Below, one piece after another: positions 18,339 through 26,979 of a stretch of DNA of 64,000 nt. Positions within the stretch are counted from its first letter, which is position 1. Every line of letters starts with the position of its first letter. Both the position numbers and the translations under genes were made by a program. The stretch is taken from positions 124,001-188,000 of the forward strand of contig NZ_AWNH01000106.1 in assembly GCF_000482245.1 (NCBI RefSeq), given 5' to 3'. The stretch comes from Leptolyngbya sp. Heron Island J. GTDB taxonomy: Bacteria; Cyanobacteriota; Cyanobacteriia; Phormidesmidales; Phormidesmidaceae. A model generated the notes under the pieces. That model was not told the origin of the DNA and did not search any database. It saw only the letters and a program-made list of their open reading frames with translations.

Positions 18339-18390
18339 TATAAAGCAAAACAGGGAGGCTGCCGTAGAAGCTTCCCTGTTTTGCTTTATA
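18339..18390. terminator. 22-bp stem terminator between crtR and aroH
   Basis: Arms at 18339-18360 and 18369-18390 pair over 22 bp with a single G-U, around an 8-nt loop. The outer arm is AT-rich (TATAAAGCAAAACAGGG), so both strands give a hairpin with U-rich flank. It lies between the convergent crtR and aroH genes and probably stops both. Confidence 0.8.
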
Positions 18391-18450
18391 TCTGGTTCCT
18401 GAGACCGCCCCCTGAAACCAGAGTGAGATATCGCAATTTGTTAATAAACT

Positions 18451-18864
18451 CTATGGGGCGTGGGCAGACGTGTCGACACTAGACCAATCAGGCCTTAACC
18501 CACTTGCCCCGCGGAGGTAGGGGTGGTAGATATCAGCCTGGGGAATGGTCATGTAAGTATGGATTAAAAAGCGAATGCACATGGGTAAGCTGCCGACTAC
18601 CTGCATGTGCTGAACGTCTAATAGAGGAACTGTGTCCCAATTTGGACGCTGTCGTGCGATCGCAGCTGGAAAGATAGCATCCAGATCAGATGTCACCGAA
18701 AATGTGACACTAATCATGGCATCGGGTGTAATCGGATTATTGGTTTCTAAAGCATCAAGCAGCTCCGTCACCGCATCCGTCATAGCAGCTACTGAATTTT
18801 CAGGTACGGTCGTTGCGCCTCGAATTGCACGCACTCGCCAGTTACCTATCTCCCCTTGCTGCAT
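18451..18864 (-). CDS. aroH: monofunctional chorismate mutase (AroH type)
   Basis: A 137-residue protein of the AroH-fold chorismate mutases, which turn chorismate into prephenate for phenylalanine and tyrosine. It begins WRVRAIRGATTVPENS, has the central SVTFSVTSDLDAIFPAAIAR stretch with an active-site Arg, and ends near HPYLRGASGLRPDW. These are hallmark regions of the Bacillus subtilis AroH family. The stop at 18451 is followed by the shared terminator. It lies 95 bp downstream of sppA on the same strand, an arrangement I believe is common in cyanobacteria, suggesting co-transcription. Confidence 0.93.
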   Translation of the reverse strand: MQQGEIGNWRVRAIRGATTVPENSVAAMTDAVTELLDALETNNPITPDAMISVTFSVTSDLDAIFPAAIARQRPNWDTVPLLDVQHMQVVGSLPMCIRFLIHTYMTIPQADIYHPYLRGASGLRPDWSSVDTSAHAP

Positions 18865-18959
18865 GTTATCTATCCCTCATTCATTCCTGGATGGTACCAA
18901 CCAACTCCTTAGATAGAGTAGCTTTTTCTAGGTCTATCCGAGCCCCATCCTCAGATTAT

Positions 18960-19820
18960 CTATCCAACAAACGGACCCGGCAACGTTGTACCAGGAGACT
19001 GATAGAGCCACAGCGGGACGCCCTGGTAAGCTAGCTCAAACTCCAACCACCCCTGCATCCGAGGACTTACCCAAGGATTAGCCACCTGACTATTACCCGG
19101 CAGCAGCTTATTCCAAAACGGTTTACGCTCTTCAATGGTGTAAATCTCTGTCTTGTCAGGGTCTAGCCCGACCAGTTCTGCGGCCCAATGTTTAGCATCT
19201 TCTTCAGTACCTAGGCGATCCACGACTCCCAACTCAAGGGCCTGGGCACCGGTAAAAATTCGCCCATCCGCAAACCCGCGTACGGTCTCTTCTGGTAAAT
19301 TTCGGGCAGTCGCAACCGTGGACACAAACTGCCCATAGCTAACATCGATGAGCTCTTGCAGAATCGTCTGCTCTGGTTGGGTCAGCTCTCGGTCAAAGGA
19401 CAAAATATCTTTGTAGGGGCCAGACTTAATCACCTTGAATGACACCCCAACCTTATCCAGCAGTCGTTCAAGGTTATTGCCCCGTAAAATCACCCCAATA
19501 CTGCCGGTGATGGTGCCCGGATTTGTCACAACATACTGAGCACCCATGCCAATATATACCCCCCCTGAGGCGGAAATATTGCCAAAGCTAGCGACAATTT
19601 TGACTGTTTCCTGGAGCTTCTTCAATGCACTATAAATCTCCTGGGAGTCGCCAACTGTACCGCCAGGACTATCAATTCTTAGGAGGAGCGCTGGAAACTT
19701 TTTTTCTTTGACCTCTTCGAGGGCCTCTAGCACTCGCTTCCGAGTTCCACCTGCGATCGCACCAGAAATTTCGATACGGGCGATCTGTTTACGGAAACGT
19801 GGCTTGAATGGCCAAATCAT
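18960..19820 (-). CDS. sppA: signal peptide peptidase SppA (S49 protease, short form)
   Basis: A 286-residue S49 serine protease that degrades released signal peptides or membrane protein fragments. The family's signature is present: LLLRIDSPGGTVGDSQEIY, the nucleophile serine in NISASGGVYIGMGA, TGSIGVI, and the general-base lysine in the KSGPYKD segment. It corresponds to the short SppA type with one catalytic domain. There is no strong N-terminal transmembrane helix, so it may be soluble or peripheral. The C-terminal 40 residues (PFWNKLLPGN onwards) look specific to cyanobacteria. It is followed by aroH on the same strand. Confidence 0.9.
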   Translation of the reverse strand: MIWPFKPRFRKQIARIEISGAIAGGTRKRVLEALEEVKEKKFPALLLRIDSPGGTVGDSQEIYSALKKLQETVKIVASFGNISASGGVYIGMGAQYVVTNPGTITGSIGVILRGNNLERLLDKVGVSFKVIKSGPYKDILSFDRELTQPEQTILQELIDVSYGQFVSTVATARNLPEETVRGFADGRIFTGAQALELGVVDRLGTEEDAKHWAAELVGLDPDKTEIYTIEERKPFWNKLLPGNSQVANPWVSPRMQGWLEFELAYQGVPLWLYQSPGTTLPGPFVG

Positions 19821-20004
19821 AGATAGAGACTTGATAAACGACTAAACGTCCAGATGAATACTATAAACGTCCACTGTTATCTATTGCGGCTCGATGACAT
19901 CATCAATCAGAATAGAGCAGAGGCTTTGCAGAGATAGCCATCAGAACTTAACATAACTTTATAGTAAGGCACACAGCCTGTCAGGTTTATCCGATCCCCG
20001 CTGC

Positions 20005-21120
20005 ATGGCATCCCCTTTCAATCAATCAAAGACTCCAGCGCTGCTTTTAATTGCCCCTTTCTTTTTATGGGGGACAGCTATGGTGGCCATGAAGGGAGTG
20101 ATAGACACCACCACTCCTCTATTTCTGGCTACCCTACGTTTAATGCCAGCTGGAGTTTTGGTGCTGATAGCCGCCGCAATTTTAGGGCGTAAACACCCCC
20201 AAACCTGGCAAGCATGGGCCTGGATAGCTGGTTTTGCTCTGGTTGATGGCACCCTTTTTCAAGGCTTTTTGGCTGAGGGATTGCAGCGCACGGGCGCAGG
20301 GCTAGGCTCAGTCATGATTGACTCTCAACCGATCGCCGTGGCGTTAATGGCGCGGTTTTTATTCAAAGAAATTGTTGGTCCCCTGGGATGGCTGGGGCTG
20401 ATCCTCGGGATAGTTGGTATTAGCTTGTTAGGGCTCCCTGATGAGTGGATTATTCAAACCGGCTCAAATATCACGACTGCTCTGTCAACAGGGCAGTGGC
20501 CAGCCCAAAATGCAGTCGTCAGCCCATGGCCCACAGTTGAAGAGCTTCTGGTTATCCTGCTAGGGCACGGAGAGTGGTTAATGTTGCTGGCGGCTTTATC
20601 GATGGCAGTTGGGACCATCATGATTGCCTATGTCGCCCGTCACGTAGACCCGGTCGTTGCCACCGGATGGCATATGATTTTTGGAGGCATGCCTCTGCTG
20701 GGTCTATCCGCCTACACTGAGGTGCATCAGTGGCAAGGGATCACTGTGACAGGTTGGTTAGCGATTCTCTATTCCACAATCTTTGGCAGTGCGATCGCTT
20801 ACGGCATATTTTTCTATCTGGCCTCTAAGGGCAATCTCACGAGCTTAAGCGCCCTGACGTTCCTAACCCCAGTATTTGCTCTTACCTTCAGCACGTCCCT
20901 GCTGTCCGAGAACCTGACAATAGTGCAGTGGACGGGGGTTGGTTTTACCCTAATCAGTATTTATCTAGTTAATCAGCGTGATGTCATTACCGAGACCTTG
21001 ATGGGGGTACTAGCAGGTCCACCGATAATGGGATTGATTGCAGCAATTAATCCGAATGTATCAAAAGCATTAACGGAATGGTTGCGCTCCCATACTCCCT
21101 TGGATTCATCATCAGATTAG
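20005..21120 (+). CDS. EamA/DMT family transporter
   Basis: A 371-residue polytopic membrane protein with two five-helix repeats of the drug/metabolite transporter type. The first EamA repeat ends near 150 (LGLILGIVGISLLGLP) and the second near 325 (WTGVGFTLISIYLVNQ). A hydrophilic stretch of about 40 residues lies between the repeats (about 150-190), longer than usual. The C-terminal 45 residues are also an extension. It presumably exports a small metabolite; the substrate is not predictable. It stands alone between sppA and the HEAT-repeat gene. Confidence 0.88.
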   Translation: MASPFNQSKTPALLLIAPFFLWGTAMVAMKGVIDTTTPLFLATLRLMPAGVLVLIAAAILGRKHPQTWQAWAWIAGFALVDGTLFQGFLAEGLQRTGAGLGSVMIDSQPIAVALMARFLFKEIVGPLGWLGLILGIVGISLLGLPDEWIIQTGSNITTALSTGQWPAQNAVVSPWPTVEELLVILLGHGEWLMLLAALSMAVGTIMIAYVARHVDPVVATGWHMIFGGMPLLGLSAYTEVHQWQGITVTGWLAILYSTIFGSAIAYGIFFYLASKGNLTSLSALTFLTPVFALTFSTSLLSENLTIVQWTGVGFTLISIYLVNQRDVITETLMGVLAGPPIMGLIAAINPNVSKALTEWLRSHTPLDSSSD

Positions 21121-21687
21121 TACTTGCCGTAACCTTTGTTACTATCTTGCCTCCTATGGGCACAATCCATACCTAGTCTTTATATAGGCCGCCGATATAC
21201 TAAGAACTCTTGATAAAGCATTTCTCAGATTATCTTTCTATTTAAGTTAGTATTGGCTGCAAGATGGTGAGACCCCTCACGGCAGCAAACGCTTTAATGG
21301 CTGACAAAATTTGTGTGGCTGATCACCCGATTCCGTAAGGCCTTATGGCTTTGAACGGTATTACTAGTGCGCTTACCACTGCAAACCTAAGTAAGCCACT
21401 CTAAGGCGACGGGTAAAATTAAACAGTCAGCTTGAACATGGCAGCTCTAAATTTGGGTAAAGTTATGGAAAAGCGTAGTGCTATTGTCCGTTGGCAAGAG
21501 CGGCAAGTTGATGATTAGGCTTCCATACAGTGCTGGGCTGTTTGCTCCCATGAAATAGGAGGCCACTTAGACGTCGAAAAAGTAATCTGACTGTTCTATT
21601 GATTTAGTAGAAATCTGCCTTCGAAGCATTGAATTAAATCGGTCTGTGCGGTGAACAGGCAATGCAGGTACTGGATAATAAATTGAT
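21121..21687. other. 567-bp gap upstream of the PG-binding/HEAT gene
   Basis: No recognisable gene. A 26-codon frame at 21438-21518 (MAALNLGKVMEK...) reads like protein but has no ribosome binding site and may be chance. No hairpin with a T run follows the transporter gene. Confidence 0.4.
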
Positions 21688-23112
21688 ATGATTTGGCGCT
21701 CTACTACAGTATTTCTAGCGAGTCTCACAGCTGCCACTCTATCTGTGGTAAATCTGCAAGCCCAAAGCATGCCTCTGCTGTTGGCGCAGTCCTCGGCAGT
21801 CGATCCAGATGCTGCTATTGACACAGGTCAATCAACACCAGACTTTAGCAGTACTACCTCCAGTACGCCCCTTGATGGTGCCACTTCTGAGGAGCAAATC
21901 CAAGAAGTTAAAACCTTGCAGCAAGAGCTGAAAAATCGTGGGTATTATGATGGGCCTATTGATGGTATCTATGGCCCCAAAACCGAGGCTGCGATCCGTG
22001 ATTTGCGGGGGCAAGAAGCCGGGCAGACTGACGAATTACCTTCAACCCTGTTTCCCGTTAGTACAGCGACTGTAGATACATCAGCTGAGTCTGTGCCACC
22101 AGAAAATGAGGCGCAGGTGGCCAATGAATCTGAGGCCGACGATAGCTCTGTGCGCATCAATGCAGAGAATGTGGCTGAGGGTGCTGAGGAAGAAATTAAT
22201 ATTGGCGATGCTGTTTCGCCGGAAACAGGGATCGATGAAGCTGCACCTGAAGTGCCATCTGAAGCGTTGGAAGCTGAAGCGGCTACTCAAGCTCAACCTG
22301 CGTCACCAGGATTGGGTCGATTGCTATGGCCGGGTCTGGCGCTAATCGTAGCTTTTGGTAGCTTTGGTATTGGGTTTCTTTTAGCTAATCGTGTGAAATC
22401 TGAAGGGGGTGAGGCCGAATCACCCTGGGGAACCGTGCCCGATCCATTACCGCGACAGCTGCAGTCGTCGTCATCTCTCAATGGTCACACGGTGACTAGC
22501 AACGGCACTGGCTCTGTGCCTAGAACTGAGTCTATGACACATCAGTCTGGGGCAGTCAGCGAGGGTTTGCCGTTGGTGGCTGCCGCTGCTGATACGGTCA
22601 GCCCTACGACTCGATTAGCCAAGGTTGATGTCATTGATGAGTTGGTTTCTAATTTACAGGTTGCTGACCCGAGTAAACGTCGTAAAGCCATTTGGGAGCT
22701 GGGTCAGCGAGGGAATTCATCGGCTGTGCAGCCTCTAGTTAACAGCATGGTAGATGCGGACTCTAAGGAAAAAAGCCTAATCTTGGCGGCGCTTTCAGAA
22801 ATTGGAATTCGCTCATTAAAACCGATGAATCGAGCCCTTGCTATTGCCTTGCAGGATGATAATCCTGATGTGCGTAAGAATGCGATTCGAGATTTAACTC
22901 GTGTTTACGACCTGGTTACTCAAATTAGCCAAATGTTAGGGCACGCCACTGAGGATACCGATCCAGAAGTGCGTCGGACGGCGGAATGGGCTTTAGAGCA
23001 ACTGAACCGCATTCGCGAAGCGCCTAAGTTGAAGTCATCTCTGAATACTCTGGAAGCTGCTCGCTCAACGCCGGAGCTGCTACCTGATGAAGTGGAAAAT
23101 TTGAAAAACTAG
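21688..23112 (+). CDS. peptidoglycan-binding, transmembrane and HEAT-repeat protein
   Basis: A 474-residue protein of unusual layout. Residues 1-25 look like a signal or membrane anchor. About 68-108 is a peptidoglycan-binding type 1 domain (LQQELKNRGYYDGPIDGIYG). About 110-205 is an acidic, low-complexity linker. Residues 212-234 are a clear transmembrane helix. About 315-445 holds three or four HEAT-like repeats (KRRKAIWELGQRGNSSAVQPL; DDNPDVRKNAIRDL; DPEVRRTAEWALEQL). The topology would place the wall-binding part outside and the HEAT repeats in the cytoplasm, linking envelope and an internal partner. Function is unknown. It stands alone, followed by a glycosyltransferase gene 92 bp on. 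Confidence 0.75.
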   Translation: MIWRSTTVFLASLTAATLSVVNLQAQSMPLLLAQSSAVDPDAAIDTGQSTPDFSSTTSSTPLDGATSEEQIQEVKTLQQELKNRGYYDGPIDGIYGPKTEAAIRDLRGQEAGQTDELPSTLFPVSTATVDTSAESVPPENEAQVANESEADDSSVRINAENVAEGAEEEINIGDAVSPETGIDEAAPEVPSEALEAEAATQAQPASPGLGRLLWPGLALIVAFGSFGIGFLLANRVKSEGGEAESPWGTVPDPLPRQLQSSSSLNGHTVTSNGTGSVPRTESMTHQSGAVSEGLPLVAAAADTVSPTTRLAKVDVIDELVSNLQVADPSKRRKAIWELGQRGNSSAVQPLVNSMVDADSKEKSLILAALSEIGIRSLKPMNRALAIALQDDNPDVRKNAIRDLTRVYDLVTQISQMLGHATEDTDPEVRRTAEWALEQLNRIREAPKLKSSLNTLEAARSTPELLPDEVENLKN

Positions 23113-23204
23113 GGTAATGCTTCATCCCCCATATTGTCTTTACGGGATTGACTGATTGGGCCGCACTCATAGTAGGGTCATAAGGCTGAGTTGATACAGT
23201 AGCC

Positions 23205-24278
23205 ATGGCGCGGTGCTTACGATTACTCTTTGTTTCTACTCCTGTTGGCCCTTTAGGCTCAGGACTTGGGGGTGGTGTGGAGCTCACCGTGGTCAATCTG
23301 GTGGCGGCTTTAACCCAGCGGGGGCATCAGATTACGATCGCAGCTCCCGAAAATTCTCAGCTAGAGGGTATCCAACTCATTCAGATTCCCGGAATACACC
23401 AACCTACGGCCCATACCCAGGGACGTGACACCCCCGCGACCGTATTAGAAAATGCCGTTTTATCAAATCAATGGGCCTATGCCCGTCAGGTCCAGCACGA
23501 TTACGATCTAATTGTTAACTTTGCCTACGACTGGCTACCCTTTTACCTCACTCAATTTTTTGATACGCCCATTGCCCACTTTGTCAGTATGGGGTCTCTC
23601 AGTCGGATCATGGACCATGCCGTTGTCCAAATCGATGCGAAGTTTCCAGGTACCCTGGGGGCTTATACCCAAACCCAGGTTGATACCTTTCCTCCCGGTC
23701 TCACCTGGCAACTGCTTAGCAGTGCTGTCGACCTCAGTCAGTATGATTATTGCGATACTCCTGAACCCCGGTTGGCATGGTTAGGACGCATTTCACCAGA
23801 AAAAGGTCTAGAAGACGCCGTTGCTGCTGCTCAGCAAACCCAAACCCCCTTAAAAATCCTAGGTAAACTGGAAAATCAAGAGTACTGGGATGCCATTCAA
23901 CGCACCTATCCAAATGCCCCAATTGACTATCTGGGCTTTGTCAATACTCAGCAGCTTCAGACAATCGTGCGGTGCTGTCAGGGATTACTGATGACTCCTC
24001 GTTGGGTAGAAGCTTTTGGCAATGTTGCCATTGAAGCTTTAGCCTGTGGCGTACCCGTGGTGGCCTATCGTCGGGGTGGTCCCACTGAAATCATCGACCA
24101 TGGCAAAACGGGATGGCTGGTGGAACCAGATTATGTTGCGGGTTTAGTCGACAGCATTCGAAAACTAGATCGCATTGACCGTGCTCACTGTCGTCAGCAG
24201 GCGGAACTCAAGTATTCTTTGCCTGCCCTGGGTGAGCGTTTTGAACAATGGTTTGAAGCCATCATTAAGGCGAACTAG
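23205..24278 (+). CDS. GT4 glycosyltransferase, tetrahydrobiopterin glucosyltransferase-like
   Basis: A 357-residue GT-B enzyme with N-terminal FVSTPVGPLGSGLGGGVELT and the C-terminal E-x7-E motif (RWVEAFGNVAIEALACG). From memory, the cyanobacterial UDP-glucose:tetrahydrobiopterin glucosyltransferase (BGluT of Synechococcus) has the same start, the NFAYDWLP..YLT segment, the H..SMGSLS segment and the TPxWVEAFGNVAIEAL motif. I therefore propose glucosylation of a pterin such as tetrahydrobiopterin. Pterin glucosides in cyanobacteria are linked to light signalling and UV protection. A sugar-polymer role cannot be excluded, but the neighbours are not polysaccharide genes. Confidence 0.7.
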   Translation: MARCLRLLFVSTPVGPLGSGLGGGVELTVVNLVAALTQRGHQITIAAPENSQLEGIQLIQIPGIHQPTAHTQGRDTPATVLENAVLSNQWAYARQVQHDYDLIVNFAYDWLPFYLTQFFDTPIAHFVSMGSLSRIMDHAVVQIDAKFPGTLGAYTQTQVDTFPPGLTWQLLSSAVDLSQYDYCDTPEPRLAWLGRISPEKGLEDAVAAAQQTQTPLKILGKLENQEYWDAIQRTYPNAPIDYLGFVNTQQLQTIVRCCQGLLMTPRWVEAFGNVAIEALACGVPVVAYRRGGPTEIIDHGKTGWLVEPDYVAGLVDSIRKLDRIDRAHCRQQAELKYSLPALGERFEQWFEAIIKAN

Positions 24279-24373
24279 GGCACTCGTGTCTATTTGGATA
24301 CGGTTTTCCCTCTGGACCACTATGCTTTTTCTTGCCTCCTTCTTCCTCTTTCCTTTTTTCCTTCTATCTCTCC

Positions 24374-24760
24374 ATGCTCTCTATTCCCCTCATCGAAATC
24401 ACTCAATTAGTTGAACGCCTGGTCGATTACCCTGAAGCATTGCGATCGCTCCAAGAAATTGAAGACTGCGATGGCGAACTGAACGATGCCGCTTTATCCT
24501 TAGCCCTCAGAGCCGGTTTAGAACCCACCGAGAATGAGGGTTGGCTAGAAGGATTTGCCAAGCGCTATCGACACATTGCCTGCCTACCAGAGTTTCGAGC
24601 AGACCTGAAAGCTCAGCAGGTAATTGCTTTGGTTCAGCACCTGACTCAAAATAGTCAGTGTCCTAACCTATTGGTAGTGCCTGTGGCGTTGTATATCAGC
24701 AAAATAGGCGTAGATAGCTTTTGTCAGAGTTTTGATAACAGCCGGGTACCTGCTGAGTAG
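24374..24760 (+). CDS. conserved hypothetical cyanobacterial protein
   Basis: A 128-residue mainly helical acidic protein (ATG at 24374, MLSIPLIEITQLVERL). I do not recognise a named domain. It has no signal peptide or membrane segment; the C-terminal LLVVPVALYISKIGVDSF is moderately hydrophobic. The ORF can be extended 14 codons upstream, but those encode a Phe/Ser-rich stretch typical of non-coding DNA. It lies 95 bp after the glycosyltransferase gene on the same strand and might be co-transcribed. Confidence 0.55.
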   Translation: MLSIPLIEITQLVERLVDYPEALRSLQEIEDCDGELNDAALSLALRAGLEPTENEGWLEGFAKRYRHIACLPEFRADLKAQQVIALVQHLTQNSQCPNLLVVPVALYISKIGVDSFCQSFDNSRVPAE

Positions 24761-25122
24761 GTACAGGTAAGATTATGCTAGCGACCTCTATGGGCCGTAA
24801 ACATATCCGCCTTGCTCTACAAATGAGGCGGCATCAACCCGTTGCTGCACAAATTTTGCATAAAGCAACTTTTATAAAAGTAGGGGAATTATAGAGCAGA
24901 CGATAAAATCAAGCCGTTATCTCAGGCATATCATGGCAAAATAGCCAGTCTGTCAACGTAAAACAACGTATGGTTTAGCAATCCATACGTTGCGATCGCG
25001 GAATTAGATATTTACACCCTGTAAGTATCAAGTATCGCAACATCAGCGTTCAAAACTGATGGCGGAAGTTATCCTCTACTCATAGACACACTACTCTACT
25101 AACCACTATTGGGAGCTTTGCA
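24761..25122. other. upstream region of the YbjQ/M48 operon
   Basis: No gene. It contains a perfect 10-bp inverted repeat, CAACGTATGG at 24964-24973 with 24983-24992 and a 9-nt loop, which runs into a HIP1 octamer. It lies 130 bp before the first YbjQ gene and could be a leader hairpin or a terminator of the previous unit; no T run follows. Confidence 0.5.
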
Positions 25123-25467
25123 ATGACTCGCTCAATCGCCCGTGCTACTAGCGTCACACTAACTAATTTAGAAGGTGTACCGGGTAAAGAAATTGTCGAG
25201 CACTACGGCCTAGTACAAGGCAGTACTATTCGCGCTAAGCACGTAGGTAAAGATATCCTTGCTGGGTTCAAAAATATCGTTGGTGGTGAGCTAAAAGCCT
25301 ATACTGAGCTGCTCCAAGAATCCCGTCAAGAAGCCGTCAATCGCATGGTAATGCAGGCTGAACAACTAGGAGCCAATGCCGTTATCAATGTCCGTTTTGC
25401 CACCTCATCGGTTGCTCCAGGCGCTGCCGAGCTATTTGCCTATGGTACGGCTGTCAAAGTGCGATAA
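25123..25467 (+). CDS. YbjQ/UPF0145 family protein (soluble)
   Basis: A 114-residue protein of the YbjQ family, a small pentameric fold sometimes called a heavy-metal-binding domain, of unproven function. Seen: EIVEHYGLVQGSTIRAKHVGKD, GELKAYTELLQESRQEAVNRM and GANAVINVRFATSSV, all standard positions of the family. No signal peptide is present, so it is cytoplasmic. A GGGAGC ribosome binding site precedes the ATG. A membrane-tethered paralogue follows 43 bp downstream and an M48 peptidase after that, all on one strand, which suggests an operon with a shared task. Confidence 0.85.
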   Translation: MTRSIARATSVTLTNLEGVPGKEIVEHYGLVQGSTIRAKHVGKDILAGFKNIVGGELKAYTELLQESRQEAVNRMVMQAEQLGANAVINVRFATSSVAPGAAELFAYGTAVKVR

Positions 25468-25510
25468 CACTTTTGCAGTCAGTTTTATAGGTTAACCCAC
25501 AGAAAATACC

Positions 25511-25948
25511 ATGGATATTCTTGTTTTTCTCACTTTGCTTGGAGTGGGATACTTTATCGGTAATCACCGAGAACGCAAGCACTACGAAGATATTAAACGC
25601 CGCGAAAAAGGCACCCTCCACGTGCCCATCATGAGTTGGGGAGCCAAGCAGGATCTACCCTATGCCCATGAAGCCCAGATGTTTGTCGGGAGCGTTGTCG
25701 TCGCCAACGACTATTTCAAAACCATTGCCGCTAGTTTACGTAATCTGGTGGGTGGTCGAGTTACCGTTTATGAAACCCTGATTGATCGAGGGCGACGAGA
25801 AGCGATGCTGCGGATGAAAGAATCTGCCATTGAATGGGGCGCTTCTCAGATATTAAACATCCGTTTTGAAACCTCTAACATTGCTGGTCAAACTAAGGGC
25901 GGCATGGGGGCTGTCGAAGTGATGGTCTATGGCACTGGTATTCGCTAA
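25511..25948 (+). CDS. YbjQ/UPF0145 family protein with N-terminal membrane anchor
   Basis: A 145-residue paralogue of the preceding protein. Residues 1-17 are a hydrophobic helix (MDILVFLTLLGVGYFIG) with positive residues after it (NHRERKHY), which predicts the YbjQ domain in the cytoplasm and anchored to the membrane. The domain (about 45-145) keeps VGSVVVANDYFKTI, GGRVTVYETLIDRGRREAMLRM and GASQILNIRFETSN. It lies 30 bp before the M48 peptidase gene. The two YbjQ proteins may form hetero-oligomers around the membrane; this is inference from the pairing only. Confidence 0.83.
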   Translation: MDILVFLTLLGVGYFIGNHRERKHYEDIKRREKGTLHVPIMSWGAKQDLPYAHEAQMFVGSVVVANDYFKTIAASLRNLVGGRVTVYETLIDRGRREAMLRMKESAIEWGASQILNIRFETSNIAGQTKGGMGAVEVMVYGTGIR

Positions 25949-25977
25949 GACCAGAGTAATTTAACCCGCAGTGCTGC

Positions 25978-26823
25978 ATGAAATACGTCCCGCGTGAAAT
26001 TGTCGATGAAGTCAATGTCACCCCAGTGCATCCACTGGTTAATTTTGGCTATTTAATCGGCACCGTTGTGGCTGCAGCTGTAACGGTCTATGTCGGGTTG
26101 GGAGTAGCCGGTGCGCAGATTGCAGCCCGGCTAGGACCCAATGCAGAGAATAGGATCGGCGAGGTGATTTTTGAGAATGTATTTGCTGGGATGCCTCTGG
26201 TACAGGATGGGCCGGAGTTGAAGTATGTGCAAACTCTCGCCGAGTCGTTACGGAGTGATGCGTTAAAGCAGCGTCCTGACCTCAAGCTACATATTCTGGA
26301 GGAACCCCTACCCAATGCCATGGTGGCAGCAGGGGGATATGTATTTATTACCCAGGGGCTGCTAGACGAGGTTGAGTCCGAAAATGAGCTAGCGTTTGTA
26401 CTGGCCCATGAACTTGGCCATTATGAAAACCGGGATAATCTTCGCAGTCTGGGCCGCTCACTCGTATTTTTGAGCTTGAACAGTGCATTGGCGACTACCG
26501 GTGTGCAACTGCCGCCCCTCTTGACCGGTTCCATGAGCCTCGCCGATTTGCACTACAGTCGCGACCAAGAGCAAAAGGCAGATGTTTATGCCTTTGAGAT
26601 GATGTACGAGCGCTATGGCCATGTGGACCATACCCTCGACTTCTTTAAACGATTAAATGAACAAGAATTAGATCTGGGGGCAGCTGATCAGTTATTGGAA
26701 TGGCAGTCAACCCATCCTCTGACTGAGTCTCGTATTGAATATCTAGAAGCATTGGCCAACAAACGGGGCTGGTCCTTAGAGGGAGAGGCAACGGCGCTGC
26801 AAAAATCCAGACAAATACGATGA
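25978..26823 (+). CDS. M48 family metallopeptidase, membrane-anchored
   Basis: A 281-residue zinc peptidase. A transmembrane helix spans about 22-45. The zinc site is HELGH at 144-148, with the third ligand Glu at about 198 in SRDQEQKADVYAFEM, the usual M48 signature. Between them lies the substrate-side strand NAMVAAGGYVFITQGLLDEV. The domain resembles HtpX/Oma1/BepA-like proteases that handle membrane or envelope proteins under stress. There is no TPR domain. It ends the operon with the two YbjQ genes, so it may process or be regulated by them. Its stop is four bases before a possible 47-codon peptide gene. Confidence 0.9.
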   Translation: MKYVPREIVDEVNVTPVHPLVNFGYLIGTVVAAAVTVYVGLGVAGAQIAARLGPNAENRIGEVIFENVFAGMPLVQDGPELKYVQTLAESLRSDALKQRPDLKLHILEEPLPNAMVAAGGYVFITQGLLDEVESENELAFVLAHELGHYENRDNLRSLGRSLVFLSLNSALATTGVQLPPLLTGSMSLADLHYSRDQEQKADVYAFEMMYERYGHVDHTLDFFKRLNEQELDLGAADQLLEWQSTHPLTESRIEYLEALANKRGWSLEGEATALQKSRQIR

Positions 26824-26827
26824 GGCA

Positions 26828-26971
26828 ATGTCAGGTGTCTGCTCTTGGTATTACAGTCCTTCTGAGGTTAGTGAGGAAGAATTCATAGCATGGACAATAG
26901 AAAATATGCCAAAAGTTGATGCGAAGAATGTCCAGTGGAGCAATGTTTTTTGTGAACTCTTCGTATATTAG
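26828..26971 (+). CDS. possible small protein of 47 residues
   Basis: A 47-codon frame (MSGVCSWYYSPSEVSEEEF...) starts four bases after the M48 stop on the same strand. Its composition looks protein-like (SEVSEEEFIAWTIENMPKV) rather than random, but I know no family and no strong ribosome binding site is visible; translational coupling could explain that. It may equally be the remnant of a longer gene. Confidence 0.3.
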   Translation: MSGVCSWYYSPSEVSEEEFIAWTIENMPKVDAKNVQWSNVFCELFVY

Positions 26972-26979
26972 AAAGTGGC

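Noticed and set aside
21438-21518. 26-codon frame in the gap before the HEAT-repeat gene
   Set aside because: Too short, lacks a ribosome binding site; only composition hints at coding.
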